Below are positions 1-5,204 of a DNA stretch of 6,663 bases, one piece after another. The DNA is from Desulfocapsaceae bacterium (GTDB taxonomy: Bacteria; Desulfobacterota; Desulfobulbia; Desulfobulbales; Desulfocapsaceae): contig JAOZLO010000135.1 of the NCBI GenBank assembly GCA_029934775.1, forward strand, positions 238 through 6,900, written 5' to 3'. How positions within the stretch are numbered: the first letter of the stretch is position 1; each line of letters begins with the position of its first letter. Both the position numbers and the translations under genes were made by a program. The notes beneath the pieces are model-generated. The model was not told the DNA's origin, ran no database searches, and saw only the letters and a list, made by a program, of their open reading frames with translations.

Positions 1-9
1 AAGAGGGTG

Positions 10-1197
10 TTAAACTGTCAAAGCCTTATCTATCGCTTTTTTGAAGCCCTCTGCTGAACGACTGATAACAGTGTCCGGGACGCAGAAGGCCAGACGGATA
101 TGTCCTGGTGCCCCAAACCCTGTTCCCGGTACAGCCAGAATTTTTTCTTCCTGAAGAAACTCACAAAATTTCACATCATCGGCGACAGGTGTTTTGGGAA
201 ACACATAAAAAGCACCTTTTGGTGGTGTGAAGGTAAATCCAGCTTCCTGCAGGATGGAACAGAATAACTTCTTTCTTCTCGAGTAAATACTATTATCAAC
301 AGAAACGTCCTGAAGTTCAGCAACCACCCTCTGCATAAGAGCCGGAGCATTGACAAAACCGAGTATTCTATTGGCCAGGGTCATGCTGTTGATAAGATTT
401 ACTTTATCCTCAATGTCGGGGTGTACTGCAAGATATCCAATACGCTCTCCCGGCAGAGACAGGTCTTTTGAATAGGACGAAACGACGATGCTGTTTCTGT
501 ATGATTTGAAAATCGACGGGACAGTGTGATTATCAAAGATGATTTTTCTATACGGTTCATCCGAGATCATATAGATGGCGGAGTTGTACTCTGAAGCACT
601 CTTGCTGAGCAATCGGCCAAGGGCATTGAGGGATTCCTCGGAGTAGATCTGTCCCGTCGGGTTATTAGGTGAGTTTATGATAATTGCTTTAGTCTTTTCA
701 GTGATGGCATCTTCTATGGCTTCCAGATCCAGGTTGAACGTAGAGTCTGTGGCAACTACCCTGCTTACCCCACCGTGATTGTCGACATAAAAATTATATT
801 CAACAAAATATGGGGCCAGCAGGATTACTTCATCCCCTGGATTAAGGAGTGATTTCATCACAACGTTAAGCCCACCTGCCGCTCCACAGGTCATAAGCAT
901 ATCGCCCTGAGTTACCTCCATTCCCTGCTCTGTTGACATTCTTGCCGAGATTATTTCCCTTACCCACAGATATCCGCCATTTGGCATGTAGGCGTGCATA
1001 CCAGGGCTTTCATCCTGCACAATTTCCCGGATCACTTCATTATACTTATCTGGTGGAGGCGCGTCGGGGTTACCGAGACTGAAGTCACAAACATTTTCAG
1101 CGCCATATTGTGCTTTCATTTTTGCGCCTTCTTCGAACATTTTTCTTATCCATGAAGACTTCTCGGCAAAAAGTTTCATTTTCTCAGATCCAGCCAT
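10..1197 (-). CDS. PLP-dependent class I/II aminotransferase (aspartate aminotransferase superfamily)
   Basis: A complete 395-residue fold-type I aminotransferase that should move an amino group between an amino acid and a 2-oxo acid in the cytoplasm. Family landmarks are present in order: an N-terminal FSLGNPDAPPP segment, the NNPTG motif with Asn179, SDEPY with Asp213 (pairs with the PLP ring nitrogen) and Tyr216, SYSKD with Lys244 as the Schiff-base lysine, and GHIRLAF with Arg368 (binds the substrate carboxylate). The length is normal for the family and no key residue is missing. The ATG at 1197 is chosen because a strong AAGGAGA ribosome binding site lies 6 bases upstream. It is the last gene of the leftward set, 13 bp behind the J-domain gene. 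Class and chemistry are certain; substrate is not. Aspartate, alanine or aromatic amino acids are all possible, so no gene symbol is given. Confidence 0.95.
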   Translation of the reverse strand: MAGSEKMKLFAEKSSWIRKMFEEGAKMKAQYGAENVCDFSLGNPDAPPPDKYNEVIREIVQDESPGMHAYMPNGGYLWVREIISARMSTEQGMEVTQGDMLMTCGAAGGLNVVMKSLLNPGDEVILLAPYFVEYNFYVDNHGGVSRVVATDSTFNLDLEAIEDAITEKTKAIIINSPNNPTGQIYSEESLNALGRLLSKSASEYNSAIYMISDEPYRKIIFDNHTVPSIFKSYRNSIVVSSYSKDLSLPGERIGYLAVHPDIEDKVNLINSMTLANRILGFVNAPALMQRVVAELQDVSVDNSIYSRRKKLFCSILQEAGFTFTPPKGAFYVFPKTPVADDVKFCEFLQEEKILAVPGTGFGAPGHIRLAFCVPDTVISRSAEGFKKAIDKALTV

Positions 1198-1203
1198 TTT
1201 TTA

Positions 1204-1210
1204 TCTCCTT
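1204..1210 (-). promoter_or_regulatory. Strong Shine-Dalgarno site of the aminotransferase
   Basis: The minus strand reads AAGGAGA, 6 bases before the ATG at 1197 and directly after the TAG stop of the upstream J-domain gene. It fixes the start codon. Its position suggests that ribosomes finishing the upstream gene could reinitiate here. Confidence 0.8.
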
Positions 1211-2041
1211 CTATTGCATTTTTTTAAAGTATTCATAAGCAGCGTTAATTTCTTTCATCTTTGTCTCTGAAATTTTCTGAAATTCGTCGCCCAGATGCCG
1301 CACTTTATCAGGATGGTATTTCATGCTTAATTTACGATAAGCTTTCTTAATTTCATCCATATCAGCACCCTTTTCGAGCCCAAGGGTCGCGTAATACTGG
1401 GCGACATTATTTGGGCTTGGGGTTGAACTATACTGTTGGCCATACTTGTATTTGGCCTCTATAGTACGTTGATCATATGATGATATCTCAAGAAATACGG
1501 CAATTCGGCGGGCTATCTGCAGTTCGTTTTCAGGGACATCCTGCTTGGTATAGAGAATCTGGAAGACGAGCTCCAGCAAAATCAGGCGAGGCTCATAGGC
1601 AAAGGTTGTTTTAAATTCCTCCAGTAAGGATTCAAGGGATGGGGAAGTACCGGTCGCTTCCTTGATAATCTCTTTGACCCAGAGCATCTTGGTCTGGTTG
1701 TAGTTTAAATTGTATTGAAAAAATCTATGAATTGTCTGGATCTCATCTTTAGTGATACGGCCATCTATTTTTGCAGTATGCATCAGTACATGAACGAGGA
1801 GCCAGACAAATCTGTTGTGGCTCTCAGACTGGGACTGCTCATATGTTGCAACTTTCTTTTGGACCCAGTAGCTGAATCCCCAGAAAAGTGCGATAAAAAT
1901 AAGAACACCGGCCAGTCCAGTGTAGATCAGTGTACCGAGAAAGGATATTAGAGCAGGTGCTCCGCCAGTAACAAAAATAAAAAGGAAGGCTATGAGCAGG
2001 CATCCGCCACAACCTGGCTGTCGTTGTCGTTGATAATTCAT
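1211..2041 (-). CDS. Membrane-anchored TerB-like / J-domain co-chaperone (DjlA-like architecture)
   Basis: A complete 276-residue protein. It opens with a short basic, Cys-containing leader (Cys11 and Cys14 in PGCGGC), then two hydrophobic segments at about residues 14-26 and 28-60, which suggest a membrane anchor or hairpin. Residues 74-198 resemble a TerB/DjlA-type helical domain: the [11 protein letters not shown] stretch near 90-100 is the typical acidic helix start and is loosely echoed by TKQDVPENE near 165-173. Residues 216-276 form a C-terminal J domain with [22 protein letters not shown] and the diagnostic HPD triad at 243-245, which stimulates DnaK-type Hsp70 ATPase. By analogy with E. 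coli DjlA it should recruit DnaK to the inner membrane; the client is unknown. The ATG at 2041 has no good Shine-Dalgarno site. It lies 22 bp behind ftsY and 13 bp ahead of the aminotransferase, so cotranscription is likely. DjlA has one membrane segment, so I do not call it djlA. Confidence 0.88.
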   Translation of the reverse strand: MNYQRQRQPGCGGCLLIAFLFIFVTGGAPALISFLGTLIYTGLAGVLIFIALFWGFSYWVQKKVATYEQSQSESHNRFVWLLVHVLMHTAKIDGRITKDEIQTIHRFFQYNLNYNQTKMLWVKEIIKEATGTSPSLESLLEEFKTTFAYEPRLILLELVFQILYTKQDVPENELQIARRIAVFLEISSYDQRTIEAKYKYGQQYSSTPSPNNVAQYYATLGLEKGADMDEIKKAYRKLSMKYHPDKVRHLGDEFQKISETKMKEINAAYEYFKKMQ

Positions 2042-2063
2042 AATAATATAATTGAGTTAATGA

Positions 2064-3173
2064 TTATTCTTCGATATGAGTTTGAAAAAGTGCTTCGGTA
2101 AATTCGCCGGCATCGAAATCTCTCAGGTCTTCCATCTGTTCACCGATTCCTATGAAGCGAATGGGGATTTTGATTTCCCTGCAGATATTGGCAACGATAC
2201 CTCCTTTTGAAGTACCGTCAAGTTTAGTAAGGGCAATGCCGGTAATGGATACAGCGTCATTAAATAATCTGGCCTGGCTGATGCCGTTCTGGCCGGTTGT
2301 GGCATCGATTACGAGTAAAATTTCGTGGGGAGAGCCCGGCAGTTTTTTCCCCATAACACGCTTGATTTTTTTCAGCTCTTCCATAAGATTTGCATGGGTA
2401 TGCAGTCTTCCAGCCGTGTCTACAAGGACTACGTCAGTGTTTTTTCTCACGGCAGTGCCCAGTGCATCGAATACAACAGAAGAGGGGTCGGCACCATCTT
2501 TGTGGGCAATAACGGGGATGTCGTTTCTTTCTCCCCAGATTTGCAGTTGTGAGACAGCAGCAGCACGAAAGGTGTCTGCCGCTACCAGCATAACGGATTG
2601 ACCGGATTTGATAAATTTATTGGCAATTTTCCCGATAGTCGTCGTTTTGCCGACGCCATTGACACCAATCACCATTATGACCAGGGGACCTTCATCAGGT
2701 ATAATCAGGTCACTGTTATTTTTAGAATCGACAATAAATGATTTAATCTGATCTTTGAGTATCTCTTTGAGTGAATTGGGGTCGGTAAGTTCTCTGCGTT
2801 TAACTTTCCTGCGAGCATATTCCAGAAGTTCCTGGGTGGTTCCAACTCCGAGGTCAGCTGTTATGAGAATTTCTTCCAGATCATCGAGCAGATCCGAATT
2901 AATTTCTTTTTTCCCGAGAAACAGAGAGTCCAGCTGGTAGTTGAAGGACGATCTTGTTTTAGCAAGACGGTTGCTGAGTCTTGAAAAAAGAGATTTTTTC
3001 TTGTTTTCTCTTTCTCCCTCTTCACTGATTTTTTTTTCAACTGTCTTTTCTGTTTTCAGATCCAGTTTTATTTTAGATATTTCAGGAGTTGTATCTGTTA
3101 AATCTTCTTTTATCTTCTGTATAGGAGCGTCTGCAGTTTTTTTGTCAAACTTTTTTTTGAACCAGCCTAGCAT
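2064..3173 (-). CDS. ftsY: Signal recognition particle receptor FtsY (SRP GTPase)
   Basis: FtsY docks SRP-ribosome complexes at the inner membrane and passes nascent membrane proteins to SecYEG, using paired GTP hydrolysis with Ffh. From the ATG at 3173 the protein has 369 residues. It begins MLGWFKKKF, an amphipathic basic membrane-contact motif usual for short FtsY proteins, then a charged linker rich in Lys and Glu to about residue 65. The four-helix N domain follows (about 65-150, including SDLLDDLEEILITADLGVG). The SRP G domain has the P-loop GVNGVGKT with Lys176, the DTAGR motif at 252-256, TKLDG at 316-320 and a closing FIGIGEQMEDLRDF region. The frame stays open upstream to a TTG at 3281, passing an ATG at 3251. 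I prefer 3173 because its N-terminus matches the family and a GGGA lies 7 bases upstream, while the upstream starts have no visible ribosome binding site. It is the first gene of the leftward set. Confidence 0.95.
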   Translation of the reverse strand: MLGWFKKKFDKKTADAPIQKIKEDLTDTTPEISKIKLDLKTEKTVEKKISEEGERENKKKSLFSRLSNRLAKTRSSFNYQLDSLFLGKKEINSDLLDDLEEILITADLGVGTTQELLEYARRKVKRRELTDPNSLKEILKDQIKSFIVDSKNNSDLIIPDEGPLVIMVIGVNGVGKTTTIGKIANKFIKSGQSVMLVAADTFRAAAVSQLQIWGERNDIPVIAHKDGADPSSVVFDALGTAVRKNTDVVLVDTAGRLHTHANLMEELKKIKRVMGKKLPGSPHEILLVIDATTGQNGISQARLFNDAVSITGIALTKLDGTSKGGIVANICREIKIPIRFIGIGEQMEDLRDFDAGEFTEALFQTHIEE

Positions 3174-3319
3174 AGATTCATCCCGGGAGTTAATATTTGT
3201 TTTAGCAAATGTTTCTTGGGGGGTACCCTTGAAGATGTGAGAACTTTGCATTTTACGTACAGAACGGAAAGAAAGCAACAAAAAGTCAACGTCAATTTTT
3301 TATGGAGATCCTGGTAGGC

Positions 3320-3348
3320 ATAGTATTTCAATTAACACGATCTGACAG
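3320..3348 (-). promoter_or_regulatory. Possible sigma-70-type promoter for the ftsY operon
   Basis: On the minus strand CTGTCA (3343-3348) and TACTAT (3320-3325) are separated by exactly 17 bases. Each matches four of six consensus positions. It faces ftsY and would give a leader of about 140 bases before the ATG at 3173. If real, the upstream in-frame ftsY starts would also be on the transcript. The match is by eye only and chance is a serious alternative. Confidence 0.3.
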
Positions 3349-3402
3349 CCAAGGAAAGTGATTGCAATTCCAAGTAACGGCATTACTGTAGGTGGTGATG
3401 TT

Positions 3403-3432
3403 TTGAGGAGTTATTAAACAATCATCTATATG
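3403..3432 (+). promoter_or_regulatory. Weak candidate promoter for the Mrp-family gene
   Basis: TTGAGG (3403-3408) and TATATG (3427-3432) stand 18 bases apart, about 50 bases before the Mrp start. Each box matches four of six consensus positions. The AT-rich sequence just downstream makes false -10 matches easy, so this is only a candidate. Confidence 0.2.
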
Positions 3433-3471
3433 GCGCTTGTTGTAATAATGTAATTATATATTCAGATAGTT

Positions 3472-3477
3472 AGGAGG
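3472..3477 (+). promoter_or_regulatory. Consensus Shine-Dalgarno site of the Mrp-family gene
   Basis: A perfect AGGAGG ends 7 bases before the ATG at 3485. It fixes the start and predicts efficient translation. Confidence 0.9.
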
Positions 3478-3484
3478 ATTTAAA

Positions 3485-4420
3485 ATGGCTGAGTCTTGTG
3501 GAAGTTCCTGTGGCTCAAATGAAGCGCAACAGGCAGCAGCAGCTCAACAGGAAAATGCGATAACGAGATCTCTTGGGAAAATTAAAAACAAGATTCTGGT
3601 GATGAGTGGAAAAGGTGGTGTTGGAAAATCGACCGTATCCGTCAATCTTGCTTTAGGGCTTGCCCAGCAAGGATACCAGGTTGGGCTGATGGATGTTGAT
3701 ATTCATGGACCCGATGTGGTGCGTATGCTTGATTTAAAAGGAAACGTTGAACCACCTGAGTCACCTGACGGACTTGTTCCTCCACTGAAATATAACGATA
3801 ATCTTAAGGTTGTTTCTCTTGAATATATGATGAGAGACAGAGATGAGGCAATCATCTGGAGAGGACCTTTAAAGATTCAGGCAATCAGGCAGTTTGTAGC
3901 AGATATGGATTGGGGTGATCTCGATTACCTTATTATTGACGCTCCTCCAGGTACCGGTGATGAACCTCTCTCTGTTGCCCAGACAATTCCTAACGTTAAA
4001 GCAATTGTGGTTACCACTCCACAAAAAGTCGCCCTTGCAGATGTTCGTAAATCTATAAATTTTTGCAAGACGGTTAAAATGGATATAATCGGTGTCATTG
4101 AGAATATGTCTGGCTTTGTCTGTCCTCATTGCAATGAGACTGTGGATATTTTTAAATCAGGGGGAGGAGAGAAACTGGCCCGTGAGATGGAATTACCTTT
4201 CCTTGGTAAAATACCTATGGACCCTAAAGTCGTTTTGGCGGGTGACGATGGAACGCCTTATCTTTCATCAGGGGCAGACAGCCCTGCGGCCAGAGCTTTT
4301 GGTGAAGTAATTACTGCTGTTGAGACCCGGGTTCCACCTGTAGCTCAAGCAGTACCACTGCAAATGGCTGCCAGTGACTCCGGTTGTGGTTGTGGCGGCA
4401 GCTGTCCATCACATTCATAA
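3485..4420 (+). CDS. Mrp/NBP35 (ApbC) family Fe-S cluster carrier ATPase
   Basis: A complete 311-residue cytoplasmic P-loop ATPase of the MinD/Mrp group. The family assembles or carries Fe-S clusters, usually [4Fe-4S], to target proteins. The deviant Walker A GKGGVGKS lies at residues 42-49, with signature Lys43. MDVDIHGPD with Asp70 follows as the switch I/A' region, then the IIDAPPGTGDE Walker B region with Asp152. The conserved CPHC pair Cys213/Cys216 is where Mrp dimers bind the bridging cluster. Extra cysteines occur at both ends: Cys5 and Cys9 in ESCGSSCG, and Cys301, Cys303 and Cys307 in the Gly-rich tail. Residues 14-24 are Ala/Gln-rich and probably a flexible linker. There is no N-terminal MIP18/DUF59 domain like that fused to Mrp in many other bacteria. 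The start is secured by a perfect AGGAGG. It may share a transcript with the hydrolase gene 147 bp downstream, but that gap leaves room for a separate promoter. Confidence 0.93.
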   Translation: MAESCGSSCGSNEAQQAAAAQQENAITRSLGKIKNKILVMSGKGGVGKSTVSVNLALGLAQQGYQVGLMDVDIHGPDVVRMLDLKGNVEPPESPDGLVPPLKYNDNLKVVSLEYMMRDRDEAIIWRGPLKIQAIRQFVADMDWGDLDYLIIDAPPGTGDEPLSVAQTIPNVKAIVVTTPQKVALADVRKSINFCKTVKMDIIGVIENMSGFVCPHCNETVDIFKSGGGEKLAREMELPFLGKIPMDPKVVLAGDDGTPYLSSGADSPAARAFGEVITAVETRVPPVAQAVPLQMAASDSGCGCGGSCPSHS

Positions 4421-4567
4421 CATAACACCCCACAGGTAAGCGATAGACTCCGAGGGGGTATAAGTACCATGGTGGTATGTGTAACCACATAATTTTAAAA
4501 TACTCTCCTTGGTTTCTTGTTTTTTCTTACAGAAGTTAGGGAGTAAGGTACTAATGAGCGACACATC
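4421..4567 (+). other. Mrp-to-hydrolase intergenic spacer with small hairpins
   Basis: The 147-base spacer holds TATGTG-TAAC-CACATA, a 6-bp stem with a 4-base loop (4476-4491), followed by the palindrome ATTTTAAAAT. This is a poor terminator because the stem is AT-rich and no clean T run follows. A longer pairing, TACTCTC (4501-4507) with GGGAGTA (4539-4545), would cover the purine-rich ribosome binding region. No clear promoter is visible. A short leader ORF sits at its right end. Confidence 0.5.
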
Positions 4568-4571
4568 ATGA
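4554..4571 (+). other. Five-codon leader ORF overlapping the hydrolase start
   Basis: ATG at 4554 reads M-S-D-T-S and stops at TGA 4569-4571, which overlaps the hydrolase ATG (4568-4570) as ATGA. The only good ribosome binding sequence in the area, GGGAGTAAGG (4539-4548), is about 5 bases from this mini-ORF but about 19 from the hydrolase ATG. The layout is that of translational coupling, where the hydrolase is started by ribosomes ending the leader. That is inference. The peptide is too short to judge by composition or homology. Confidence 0.4.
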
Positions 4572-5194
4572 TAATAAAACAGATTATAGTGGGATCCATG
4601 GTAGTCTGCTGTTACGTAGTTGCCTGTGAAAAAACGAAAAAGGCAGCTATTGTTGATCCGGGTGGAGATGAGGATAAGGTTCTTGCCGAAGTTGAAAAAA
4701 TGGGCGTTACAGTTGAAGCTATTATTGCTACACATGGTCATCCTGACCATGTGTGTGGTAACAGGAAAATTCAGGAGGCGACCGGTGCTGAAATAATAAT
4801 GCACTCAGCCGATGCTCTTTTTTTCGATAAACCTGAGGTAAAGAGTTATTTCTCAATGCTGGGACTTGAACCATCGCCTTTTCCAGGACGCCAGGTTGAA
4901 GATGGTGATAGTATTGAAATTGGTGAGATCAAACTACAGGTAATCCATACACCGGGACATACGCCCGGTGGAATTTGCCTCTACAATGCACCGGATCTCA
5001 TAACTGGAGATACACTTTTTGTTGATGGTTTAGGGCGAACCGACTTTCCTGGTGGCTCCCATGAGGAGCTTATTCAATCGATAAAGACAAAACTTCTGGT
5101 ACTCCCGGATGAGACTGTTATCTGGCCAGGTCACGGATATGGCGGATACAGTTCAACCTTAGGTGTTGAAAAAACTTCTAATCCTTACCTCTGA
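4568..5194 (+). CDS. Metallo-beta-lactamase-fold hydrolase, glyoxalase II-like (YcbL type)
   Basis: A complete 208-residue cytoplasmic protein with the binuclear-metal hydrolase fold. Ligands are visible in order: THGHPDH giving His56, His58, Asp60 and His61; His131 in HTPGHTPGG; the bridging Asp148 in TGDTLF; and His189 in WPGHGYG. VDGLGRTDFPGG and the C-terminal NPYL ending are typical of the short glyoxalase-II-like group. Classical glyoxalase II (about 250-260 residues) has an extra C-terminal helical domain that binds the glutathione thioester. This protein lacks it, so the true substrate is open: a thioester of another thiol, or something else. The start at 4568 is chosen because MIIKQI and the following strand match the family; ribosome binding is odd because the site fits the overlapping leader ORF better. 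The UGA stop is genuine: a second in-frame TGA follows within seven codons. selB begins 10 bp later, suggesting cotranscription. Confidence 0.9.
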   Translation: MIIKQIIVGSMVVCCYVVACEKTKKAAIVDPGGDEDKVLAEVEKMGVTVEAIIATHGHPDHVCGNRKIQEATGAEIIMHSADALFFDKPEVKSYFSMLGLEPSPFPGRQVEDGDSIEIGEIKLQVIHTPGHTPGGICLYNAPDLITGDTLFVDGLGRTDFPGGSHEELIQSIKTKLLVLPDETVIWPGHGYGGYSSTLGVEKTSNPYL

Positions 5195-5204
5195 TACCAG
5201 TATC

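Larger units (their letters stand above)
3174..3484. other. Divergent intergenic region between ftsY and the Mrp-family gene
   Basis: About 310 bp with no convincing gene. The ftsY-proximal part could encode an N-terminal extension of ftsY of up to 36 residues, which I do not favour. The rest should hold the start sites of both divergent transcripts. It includes an AT-rich tract just before the Mrp gene (3442-3464), a tandem TTGACGTTGAC on the minus strand (about 3285-3295) and a small inverted repeat AGTAA-CGGCA-TTACT near 3373-3387. I find no tRNA, riboswitch or strong terminator hairpin. Confidence 0.7.

Noticed and set aside
2152..3240. Plus-strand open frames of about 60-150 codons across ftsY
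   Set aside because: They lie wholly antisense to a strongly conserved GTPase, have no family motifs and are best explained as composition shadows of ftsY.
3302..3361. 19-codon plus-strand ORF (starts MEILVG) in the divergent intergenic region
   Set aside because: It has no Shine-Dalgarno site, lies across the likely ftsY promoter, and its length is expected by chance.
3430..3445. TGGCGCTTGTTGT as a possible sigma-54 promoter
   Set aside because: The TGGC and TTGT elements are about two bases too close for the -24/-12 spacing and the -12 GC is missing.
4476..4495. TATGTG-TAAC-CACATA hairpin as an intrinsic terminator of the Mrp-family gene
   Set aside because: The stem is short and AT-rich, and the following AATTTTAAAA is not a run of T, so termination here is not supported.
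4415..4804. Minus-strand frame of 129 codons spanning the spacer and the hydrolase N-terminus
   Set aside because: It overlaps the metal-binding motif region of the hydrolase antisense, has no recognisable domain and no good ribosome binding site.
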